Assembly (NCBI GenBank): GCA_001399705.1
Contig: LJCR01000189.1
Location: forward strand, 1 to 5,496
Length of the DNA: 5,496 nucleotides
Origin: Kouleothrix aurantiaca
GTDB taxonomy: Bacteria; Chloroflexota; Chloroflexia; Chloroflexales; Roseiflexaceae
Reading direction: 5' to 3'
Shown here piece by piece: positions 1-5,496 of this stretch. The first letter of the stretch is position 1. The number at the start of each line of letters is the position of its first letter. The position numbers were made by a program, and so were the translations under genes. The notes beneath the pieces are model-generated. The model was not told the DNA's origin. It saw nothing but the letters and a program-made list of their open reading frames with translations, and did not search any database.

Positions 1-1275
1 GGCCTCGCTGCGCGCGGCGATCTCGTCTTCGGGCAGGCCCAGGTTGCGCAGACCAAAACGAATTTCGTCGATCACCGGGTTTGCGAAAAGCTGGTCGTTT
101 GGCTCCTGAAAGATAAAGCCAATCCGCCGCGCCAGCTCGGATACCTTGGCGCGGCGCGTGTCGAGCTCGCCGATCGTGACGCTGCCGTCGCTGGGCTTCA
201 GCAGGCCCAGAATGAGCTTCATCAGCGTGGATTTGCCCGAGCCGTTGTTGCCAATGATCGCGGTAAACTCACCGCGCGAAAAAGTCACGTTGACGCCATG
301 CAGCACCGGTACGCCGCGCGTGTAGCCGAAACGCACGTCGCGGGCGACGATCAGCGGCTCGGCGGTGGCGGGAAGAACGTTGGGCGCTGCGGGCTGTTCG
401 GCAGGGGATGTGGGCGCGGCGGGGGCATGGGCACCGAGCGCCTCGCGCAGCACCGGCATCGCTTCTTCTTCCGTCAGCGGCGGCGCGGGCCAGGGCAGCC
501 ACGCGCTGGCTTCGGCAAATTGCGTCACTTGCGGCAGGCGCACCCCCGCCTCGGCAAACAGCTCGGCCCGGGCAAATGCCTCGCGCGGCGCGGCGTCGAG
601 CAGCACACGACCCTCGTGCAGCACCACCAGGCGTTGGGCGTGTCGTGCCAGCAGCTCCAATTCGTGCGAAACCAGTACAATCGTCGTGCCAAGCTCGCGG
701 TTGAGCCGCTCGCACAGCGCGAAAATCTTCTGCACCATCAGCGCGTCAAGCTCGCTCGTGGCCTCGTCGAGCACCAGCACCTCGGGCCGCGCCACCATCA
801 CGGCGGCAATCGCGACGCGCTGCTTCTGCCCGCCCGAAAGCGCCTGCGGCGCGCGCTGGGCCAGGTGCGCGATCTCCAGCAGTTCGAGCGTTTCGCGGGC
901 GCGGGTTTGCGCCTCGGCGCGGCTAAGGCCCTGGCTGAGCGGGCCGAGCAGGCATTCTTCCTCGACGGTGGACATCACAAGTTGGGCGTCGGCATCCTGA
1001 AACACCAGCCCGACGCTGGCCGAAAGGTCGGCCACGGTCAGCGCGGCGGTGTCGCGCCCATCGACATGGACGCTGCCAGTGACTTCGCCCTGGTTGTAGT
1101 GCGGGATCAGGCCGTTCAGCGCCTGGCACAGCGTGGTTTTGCCCGCGCCGGTCGAGCCAACCAGCCCGATGAACTCGCCGCGCCGGATGCTCAGGTCGAC
1201 GCCGCGCAGCACGGGCGCGGTGCCGGTGGGGTAGCGGTAGTGCAGGCCGCGCACGGCAATAATGTCGTCGGTCAT
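1..1275 (-). CDS. Fused two-domain ECF transporter ATPase (EcfA-like), C-terminus cut by window edge
   Basis: Translated by hand from the ATG at 1275-1273; the frame stays open to base 1, giving 425 residues. It is an ABC ATPase with two nucleotide-binding domains in one chain, which would energise an ECF-type vitamin or metal importer at the inner face of the membrane. Domain 1 has Walker A GSTGAGKT (residues 40-47, K46), Q-loop VFQDADAQL (91-99), signature LSGGQKQR (146-153), Walker B VLVLDE (166-171) and H-loop VSHE (202-205). The D-loop is SELD rather than the common SALD. A Pro/Ala-rich linker (about 250-312) leads to domain 2 with Walker A GNNGSGKST (342-350, K348) and Q-loop FQEPNDQLF. 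Its signature and Walker B lie off the window. The motif GLIPHYNQGEVTG after the first Walker A, and a Q-loop of the form FQ-x-x-D-x-Q, are typical of ECF ATPases; fused versions are known (YkoD type). The start lies 61 bp after the upstream gene's stop, and no clear Shine-Dalgarno is visible. The T component is probably beyond the left edge (inference). Substrate unknown. Confidence 0.9.
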   Translation of the reverse strand, partial: MTDDIIAVRGLHYRYPTGTAPVLRGVDLSIRRGEFIGLVGSTGAGKTTLCQALNGLIPHYNQGEVTGSVHVDGRDTAALTVADLSASVGLVFQDADAQLVMSTVEEECLLGPLSQGLSRAEAQTRARETLELLEIAHLAQRAPQALSGGQKQRVAIAAVMVARPEVLVLDEATSELDALMVQKIFALCERLNRELGTTIVLVSHELELLARHAQRLVVLHEGRVLLDAAPREAFARAELFAEAGVRLPQVTQFAEASAWLPWPAPPLTEEEAMPVLREALGAHAPAAPTSPAEQPAAPNVLPATAEPLIVARDVRFGYTRGVPVLHGVNVTFSRGEFTAIIGNNGSGKSTLMKLILGLLKPSDGSVTIGELDTRRAKVSELARRIGFIFQEPNDQLFANPVIDEIRFGLRNLGLPEDEIAARSEA

Positions 1276-1336
1276 GCGTTCAGGGAAGTGATGCCAGCGC
1301 GCCGCGCCGGAAACGTGGCGCACTGGCGGGGGCGGG

Positions 1337-2260
1337 TCAGGCGCGGGCGGCGATCATGCCCTGGCGAATCAGGGCGGGCCGCACGGCGCGGTACAGCAGC
1401 GGCGTCAGCACCAGTGCGATCACCCAGGTTGGCACGGCCACGCCCAGGAAGCCCGAGATCCACCAGGCCGCAAAGCCGGTGCCGAAATCGGCGCCAAAGC
1501 GCTTGAACGAGTTGCCAGTGAACGGCGTGCCAAGCAGGCCCAGCCACGTAAACAGCGCAAACAGCGTCCACGACACCAGCAGCACAAAGCTGGCGATGCC
1601 AATCACCTGCGCGGTGCTCAGCTCGCGGCCCGTGGCCGGCAAGCCCGCCTCGACGCGCAGCACATCCAGCGCCGCCGGGTCGAGCGTAGCTGCGCCAGCC
1701 GTCTCCAGCGCGGCGCCCACGTCGTCTAGCTGCGCGGATGGAACGTACAGGGTGAGGCTTGGCCCGCCAATCGGCTGGCGCGAGGCCACGATCACCGGTG
1801 CGCCGGCCAGCGTGAGCGTGCGCTGGTGGAAGAGTGGAAGTGCGCTCATGTCCGCGCCGCCAAGCTGCTCCAGCAGCGCAGCCGCCTGCAGGCCATACAG
1901 CGCGAGCTGGCCGTAGGCGCGCCCGGCCGCTTCCAGCGTCACCTGATCCTGAAAGAAAATATTCTTCTTCAGGTGCGCCCACACCGCGCCGCCCTGCCCG
2001 GGGCCAGTTGCCACCAGCAGCGCATCGTCGAGCGCGTGGATCGTCAGCAGATCGATGATTCGGCCGATTGGCGTGGTGAGCACCGTGCGCGCGCCCTGCC
2101 CGGGCCGCAGCCGCTGAATGTCATTGGTGGAAAGGCGGTGCAGCAGGGCCGCGCGGTCGCGCCCGCGCATCAGAATGCGCCCGGCGCTATGTTCTTCGGC
2201 CAGCGCGGCGCCGTGGAGCGCGGCGTCGTAGGCCGTGCTGGTGGAAAATATCTGGGTCAT
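1337..2260 (-). CDS. Chimeric protein: YgfZ/GcvT-like folate-binding N-terminus joined in frame to a two-helix membrane tail (possible ECF S-component C-terminus)
   Basis: A 307-residue protein. The ATG at 2260-2258 is preferred over a start 17 codons upstream because AGGAAG sits 7 nt before it and the family similarity begins there (MTQIFSTSTAYDAAL). Residues 1-215 look like YgfZ/GcvT-type tetrahydrofolate-binding proteins (Fe-S cluster maintenance), with RGRDRAALLHRLSTNDI (33-49), a VLTTPIGRIIDLLTIHA stretch (60-76) and VLRVEAGLPATGREL (200-214). In complete YgfZ proteins 'GREL' is followed by a P-LE stretch and the conserved K-G-C-Y-x-G-Q motif. Both are absent here. Instead the chain enters hydrophobic helices at about 219-245 and 263-290, ending LLYRAVRPALIRQG (288-301). 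This tail resembles the end of an ECF S component, which would fit the ATPase gene 61 bp downstream (inference). The missing YgfZ cysteine motif and the abrupt change at 215/216 suggest a deletion fusion or a mis-join. It could be a natural fusion, but I know of none of this form. Confidence 0.75.
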   Translation of the reverse strand: MTQIFSTSTAYDAALHGAALAEEHSAGRILMRGRDRAALLHRLSTNDIQRLRPGQGARTVLTTPIGRIIDLLTIHALDDALLVATGPGQGGAVWAHLKKNIFFQDQVTLEAAGRAYGQLALYGLQAAALLEQLGGADMSALPLFHQRTLTLAGAPVIVASRQPIGGPSLTLYVPSAQLDDVGAALETAGAATLDPAALDVLRVEAGLPATGRELSTAQVIGIASFVLLVSWTLFALFTWLGLLGTPFTGNSFKRFGADFGTGFAAWWISGFLGVAVPTWVIALVLTPLLYRAVRPALIRQGMIAARA

Positions 2261-2267
2261 GCTTGTT

Positions 2268-2273
2268 CTTCCT
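2268..2273 (-). promoter_or_regulatory. Ribosome binding site deciding the YgfZ-like start
   Basis: The minus strand reads AGGAAG 7 nt before the ATG at 2260. It supports this ATG over the in-frame ATG at 2311, whose 17 extra residues (Arg/Ala-rich) do not look like part of the family. Confidence 0.6.
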
Positions 2274-2310
2274 GCAGGTGCGGCCCAGCGCCGCGCCCGG
2301 CATGATACCA

Positions 2311-2327
2311 CGCCGCCGTTGGCGGCG
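2311..2327. other. Short GC-only hairpin in the divergent spacer
   Basis: CGCCGCC (2311-2317) and GGCGGCG (2321-2327) form a perfect 7-bp stem around a 3-nt loop. It lies about 50 bp upstream of the minus-strand YgfZ-like start, so it would fall in that gene's 5' leader or promoter region. There is no T-run on either side, so it is not a canonical intrinsic terminator. In such GC-rich DNA a stem this short can arise by chance. Confidence 0.35.
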
Positions 2328-2375
2328 CAACGCGGCGCGTGGCCGGAATTCTGCTAGGATAGTGGGGTTACCTTG

Positions 2376-2403
2376 GACGAACGACCACCGACCAACGACG
2401 ACC
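2376..2403. repeat. Heptanucleotide array in the divergent spacer (4 units, GACSAMC type)
   Basis: Four consecutive 7-mers in register, each beginning GAC: GACGAAC, GACCACC, GACCAAC, GACGACC. The reverse complement gives units such as GTTCGTC, the same family as the larger array at 4304-4366. It lies between the divergent genes, about 25 bp upstream of the candidate -35 box of the amylase gene. Confidence 0.7.
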
Positions 2404-2427
2404 ACTGCTGCCGCGACACGTTGTCGG

Positions 2428-2456
2428 TTGTCCGCATTGCGCAGCAGTTTTATAGC
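2428..2456 (+). promoter_or_regulatory. Candidate sigma-70-type promoter for the GH13 gene
   Basis: TTGTCC (2428-2433) and TATAGC (2451-2456) are separated by exactly 17 nt. The -10 box lies 38 nt before the amylase ATG, giving a leader of roughly 30 nt that carries the Shine-Dalgarno AAGGA (2478-2482). The region is locally less GC-rich than its surroundings. This is a consensus match by eye only. Confidence 0.45.
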
Positions 2457-2494
2457 GAATAGTCATATTCAGCGCAAAAGGAAAGCGAGAAACA

Positions 2495-3955
<1,461 letters not shown>

Positions 3956-3961
3956 AACGCA

Positions 3962-3996
3962 GGGGATAGGGGATGGGAGATGGGGGTTGGGAGACG
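3962..3996. repeat. Heptanucleotide array, G-rich (5 units)
   Basis: Five in-register 7-mers begin 7 bp after the amylase stop codon: GGGGATA, GGGGATG, GGAGATG, GGGGTTG, GGAGACG. The plus strand has multiple G-runs close together, so a G-quadruplex in DNA or in the amylase mRNA 3' end is conceivable (inference). It opens the 511-bp gene-free spacer 3956-4466, which consists mainly of repeats. Confidence 0.75.
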
Positions 3997-4011
3997 GAGC
4001 GCTACGGCAAT

Positions 4012-4069
4012 GACGAAGGACGAAAGACGAAGGACGAAAGTAATTGTCCTTCGTCTTTCGTCCTTCGTC
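4012..4069. repeat. Perfect 24-bp inverted repeat made of heptad units
   Basis: The left arm 4012-4035 (GACGAAG/GACGAAA units alternating) and the right arm 4046-4069 are exact reverse complements over 24 bp, with a 10-nt loop (4036-4045). Transcribed, it would make a very stable stem about 56 nt after the amylase stop. The plus strand continues GGCGCG with no T-run, so it is not a textbook intrinsic terminator, but it could block 3' exonucleases or weaken read-through. Each arm is itself a 7-nt repeat array. Confidence 0.85.
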
Positions 4070-4070
4070 G

Positions 4071-4233
4071 GCGCGAAGCCCCGGATCGAAGGGTGCCGTT
4101 GTCCTTCGTGATAGGGCGGCAAGCGGCATCCTGAGTAGCGCGAAGCGCCGTATCGATGGGTGCCGTTGTCCTTCGTGATAGGGCGGCAAGCGGCATCCTG
4201 AGTAGCGCGAAGCGCCGTATCGATGGGTGCCGT
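4071..4233. repeat. 67-bp tandem repeat, 2.4 copies
   Basis: Unit 1 is 4071-4137, unit 2 is 4138-4204, and a partial third unit is 4205-4233. Units 1 and 2 differ at 3 of 67 positions, all within the first 20 bases. The 29-bp third copy is identical to the start of unit 2. Each unit carries GTCCTTCGTGATAGG and, across the unit border, an imperfect palindrome from ATCCTGAGTA through GCGCGAAGCGC to TATCGATGGGT. The 11-mer TTGTCCTTCGT is shared with the right arm of the neighbouring inverted repeat. No open frame looks coding. Confidence 0.85.
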
Positions 4234-4270
4234 AGCTGATACTATCTGCAACTCTCAACCCTCGTGCACT

Positions 4271-4298
4271 CTGCGCTCTTTGCATCTTTGCGGTGAAA
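4271..4298. repeat. Dispersed TTTGCGG element, copy 1 (inverted relative to copy 2)
   Basis: CTGCGCTCTTTGC followed by ATCTTTGCGGTGAAA. The reverse complement of 5348-5380 matches it over about 28 positions with one gap and about one mismatch. The two copies face each other around the lipoprotein gene. The internal period is about 9 nt. Confidence 0.7.
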
Positions 4299-4303
4299 TT
4301 TTC

Positions 4304-4366
4304 TTTCGTCCTTCGTCGTCGGTCGTTCGTCTTTCCTCCTTCGTCGTCGGTCGTTCGTCCTTCGTC
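4304..4366. repeat. Heptanucleotide array with a 28-bp higher-order unit (9 units)
   Basis: Nine 7-mers in perfect register over 63 bp, all ending in TC. The first four (TTTCGTC, CTTCGTC, GTCGGTC, GTTCGTC; 4304-4331) are repeated at 4332-4359 with a single base change, so the array has a 28-bp second-level period; a ninth unit CTTCGTC closes it. Units are shared with the inverted repeat arms at 4012-4069 and, in reverse complement, with the array at 2376-2403. It ends about 100 bp before the lipoprotein start. Confidence 0.85.
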
Positions 4367-4431
4367 GGCGCAATTCTGCCCCGAACCCGACACAAACACG
4401 CGCATCGAGCGGGCGCTGGCTGGCGTTATGG

Positions 4432-4437
4432 TATATG
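4432..4437 (+). promoter_or_regulatory. Weak candidate -10 box for the lipoprotein gene
   Basis: TATATG lies 29 nt before the ATG at 4467 in a short AT-richer patch (TTATGGTATATGAAA). No convincing -35 box is seen at the expected distance. Recorded because it is the only AT-rich stretch between the repeats and the gene. Confidence 0.2.
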
Positions 4438-4455
4438 AAACACGAACGTTCTTGC

Positions 4456-4460
4456 AGGAG
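4456..4460 (+). promoter_or_regulatory. Ribosome binding site deciding the lipoprotein start
   Basis: AGGAG lies 6 nt before the ATG at 4467. It selects this start over an in-frame ATG 58 codons upstream (4293), which would lie inside the repeats and put a signal peptide in mid-protein. Confidence 0.8.
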
Positions 4461-4466
4461 CCAGCC

Positions 4467-5156
4467 ATGCACGCCCGCCCCACCCCGCATCGCCGCCCTT
4501 CGTTTCTTGCCCGCTGCCTCACACTTGCGCTGCTGGCGCTAAGTTTGGCCGGCTGCCTGGCCGACACGCCACCGGCTGTTCCATCAACCGCGACACCCAA
4601 GCGCCCAACCGCCACGCCCAAGCGCCCGACCTCAACGCCAAAAACGACACCCCAGGCAGCCGCGCAGGCCGAATGGACCATTCTGGTCTACCTCGACGGC
4701 GACAACAACCTCGAACCCGAGGCGCTGGCCGACGCGATCAACACGTGGGTGTGGCAGGCCATGCGCTACGTCGGCGGGGTGACGACGGTGGCAACCAGCG
4801 CCGCCGACGCGCTGCTGCTTGGGCGCGGGCTGTGCCAGGATTACTCGCACGTCATGCTGGCGATCTGCCGGGCGGCGGGCCTGCCAGCGCGCTATGTTTC
4901 CGGCCACCTGCTGGGCGAGGGCGGCTCGCACGCCTGGGTGGAGGTGCTGCTGCCGTCGGCGCAGGGCGGCTTTGTGGCGGTGCCTTTCGACCCCACCAAC
5001 CACCGCCGCGCCAACCTGAGCTACATCACCATCGCCGTTGGCCGCGACTACCGCGATGTGTCGCCAACCTCGGGCACGTATATCGCGCCCTACCAGGGGC
5101 GGCTCACCGCCAGCAAGCGCGCCGGGGTGACATGCGTGGAGTACGCGGCGGCGTAG
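4467..5156 (+). CDS. Lipoprotein chimera: clostripain (C11) N-terminal fragment joined to a transglutaminase-like protease core
   Basis: A 229-residue protein. Residues 1-30 are a lipoprotein signal: Arg-rich start, hydrophobic LALLALSLA, lipobox LAGC with C30 as the lipid-bearing residue. A Thr/Pro/Lys linker with repeated TPKRPT follows (41-62). Residues 69-90 (EWTILVYLDGDNNLEPEALAD) match the first strand and helix of clostripain-family C11 peptidases, but everything after that, including the catalytic His and Cys, is missing. From about 91 (INTWVWQAMRYV) the chain is a bacterial transglutaminase-like core: TSAADAL (110-116), GLCQDYSHVMLAICR (121-135) with C123, LPARYVSGHL (139-148), SHAWVEV (154-160) with H155, FDPTN (174-178) with D175, and VGRDYRDVSPTSGTY (191-205). 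The triad is intact, but the usual N-terminal beta domain and the start of the core are gone. If made, it would be an outward-facing membrane-anchored protein. It may be a functional exported cysteine enzyme or a deletion relic; the family calls are firm, function is not. Confidence 0.8.
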   Translation: MHARPTPHRRPSFLARCLTLALLALSLAGCLADTPPAVPSTATPKRPTATPKRPTSTPKTTPQAAAQAEWTILVYLDGDNNLEPEALADAINTWVWQAMRYVGGVTTVATSAADALLLGRGLCQDYSHVMLAICRAAGLPARYVSGHLLGEGGSHAWVEVLLPSAQGGFVAVPFDPTNHRRANLSYITIAVGRDYRDVSPTSGTYIAPYQGRLTASKRAGVTCVEYAAA

Positions 5157-5169
5157 GGACGGAAAATTT

Positions 5170-5216
5170 ACCACGGAGAGGGTTGCAAGTTACAGGTTGG
5201 AAAGTTGCAGGTTGCG
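5170..5216. repeat. CACGGAG element followed by GGTTGCA heptads
   Basis: ACCACGGAGAG (5170-5180) is followed by 7-mers GGTTGCA, AGTTACA, GGTTGGA (5181-5201), one extra A, then AGTTGCA and GGTTGCG (5203-5216). It begins 14 bp after the lipoprotein stop. The spacer 5157-5496 carries no gene I can support and is almost entirely repeats of this kind. Confidence 0.7.
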
Positions 5217-5237
5217 CGACCGACCGCCAAAAAAAAT

Positions 5238-5264
5238 CACCACGGAGACACAGAGGCACGGAGG
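5238..5264. repeat. CACGGAG element, copy 2 (8-nt period)
   Basis: Starts CACCACGGAGACACAGAGG and continues CACGGAGG: three near-repeats of an 8-mer of the form CACGGAGR. ACCACGGAGA is shared with 5170-5179, and both copies are followed by GAGGGTTGC, so this is a diverged duplication. From memory, similar CACGGAG spacers occur in Chloroflexota and cyanobacterial genomes. Confidence 0.65.
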
Positions 5265-5273
5265 AGGGTTGCG

Positions 5274-5308
5274 GATTTACGATTGACGATTTGCGATTTG
5301 CGATTGGG
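5274..5308. repeat. Heptanucleotide array, GATTTGC type (5 units)
   Basis: Five 7-mers in perfect register, each starting GATT: GATTTAC, GATTGAC, GATTTGC twice, GATTGGG. Confidence 0.8.
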
Positions 5309-5347
5309 GCGACCTGAGCGCAGCCTTCTGGTGGCCGATGGTGGGAT

Positions 5348-5382
5348 TTTTCACCGCAAAGGTCGCAAAGAGCGCAAAGGAT
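5348..5382. repeat. Dispersed TTTGCGG element, copy 2 (9-nt period)
   Basis: TTTTCACC followed by three 9-mers GCAAAGGTC, GCAAAGAGC, GCAAAGGAT (5356-5382). It is the inverted partner of 4271-4298, and the two bracket the lipoprotein gene. Confidence 0.75.
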
Positions 5383-5386
5383 TGCA

Positions 5387-5408
5387 AGTTGGAAAGTTTG
5401 AAGGTTTC
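5387..5408. repeat. AGTTGGA heptads (3 units)
   Basis: AGTTGGA (5387-5393), one extra A, AGTTTGA (5395-5401), AGGTTTC (5402-5408). The same unit type, with the same single extra A after GTTGGA, is seen at 5195-5209, which argues for a shared origin with that array. Confidence 0.55.
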
Positions 5409-5413
5409 GAATT

Positions 5414-5448
5414 ACTGCCGACTGCCGACTGCCACCTGCCGACTGCTG
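5414..5448. repeat. Heptanucleotide array, ACTGCCG type (5 units)
   Basis: Five 7-mers in register: ACTGCCG twice, ACTGCCA, CCTGCCG, ACTGCTG. Confidence 0.8.
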
Positions 5449-5452
5449 CTAT

Positions 5453-5496
5453 TTGGTTCTTGGTTCTGTGTCTCCTGCCCACTGCCCACTGCCCAC
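5453..5496. repeat. Heptanucleotide array, TTGGTTC and ACTGCCC types, running off the window
   Basis: TTGGTTC twice (5453-5466), TGTGTCT, CCTGCCC, then ACTGCCC twice (5481-5494) and AC at the edge. All units keep one 7-nt register although the unit sequence changes midway. The array probably continues past the right edge. Confidence 0.75.

Noticed and set aside
298..1506. Long open frame of about 400 codons on the plus strand across the ATPase gene
   Set aside because: It is antisense to clear ABC ATPase motifs, and its translation is Arg/Gly/His-rich with no recognisable domain. This is a GC-rich shadow frame.
4012..4069. Intrinsic terminator for the amylase gene
   Set aside because: The stem is strong but no T-run follows on the plus strand. 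It is better described as an inverted repeat with possible RNA-stabilising effect.
4071..4233. Possible CRISPR array in the repeat-rich spacer
   Set aside because: The 67-bp copies are directly abutting with no unique spacers, there are only 2.4 of them, and no cas genes are present.
4293..4466. Upstream in-frame extension of the lipoprotein gene
   Set aside because: The 58 extra codons translate heptad repeats and would place the signal peptide internally. AGGAG and the lipobox spacing favour the ATG at 4467.
5226..5240. A-run after the lipoprotein gene as a minus-strand terminator tail
   Set aside because: No stem-loop lies beside the A-run, and no minus-strand gene is present nearby to terminate.

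Overview
The window looks like GC-rich bacterial chromosome, most likely from the phylum Chloroflexota (Roseiflexus- or Kouleothrix-like filamentous Chloroflexia). This is an inference. It rests on the protein style (a Thr/Pro-rich lipoprotein linker leading into a clostripain-like 'WTILVYLDGDNNLE' start, and a fused two-domain ECF ATPase) and on intergenic spacers packed with short tandem repeats. No rRNA, tRNA, CRISPR array, transposase or phage gene was seen.

Layout. On the minus strand, 1-1275 encodes the first 425 residues of a fused two-NBD ATPase of an energy-coupling-factor (ECF) vitamin/metal importer, cut by the left window edge. Upstream of it on the same strand, 1337-2260 encodes a 307-residue protein. 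Its first ~215 residues are a YgfZ/GcvT-like folate-binding domain, which stops abruptly and continues in frame into a ~90-residue two-helix membrane tail. The tail resembles the C-terminus of an ECF substrate-binding (S) component. A divergent spacer (2261-2494) holds a GC hairpin, a heptanucleotide array and a good candidate promoter for the plus-strand gene. That gene (2495-3955) is a complete cytoplasmic GH13 alpha-amylase/cyclomaltodextrinase-type enzyme. After a 511-bp repeat-filled spacer comes a lipoprotein gene (4467-5156). It joins the first ~22 residues of a clostripain-family (C11) domain in frame to a transglutaminase-like core with Cys, His and Asp all in place. The remaining 340 bp are again almost entirely short tandem repeats.

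Two observations stand out. First, two of the four genes are in-frame chimeras of unrelated families, each joining a 5' gene part to a 3' gene part. This looks like paired internal deletions (or assembly collapses) that preserved reading frame. Second, every long intergenic spacer is built largely from tandem arrays with a 7-nt period but different unit sequences (at least eight arrays in 5.5 kb). With them are a perfect 24-bp inverted repeat, a 67-bp tandem repeat (2.4 copies) and dispersed TTTGCGG- and CACGGAG-type elements. The arrays avoid the coding regions and resemble in style the heptameric STRR sequences known from heterocystous cyanobacteria.

Functionally, the ECF ATPase and the membrane tail probably belong to one importer operon whose T component would lie beyond the left edge. 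The amylase and the lipoprotein gene look like independent units separated by repeats. No multi-gene new system is evident.
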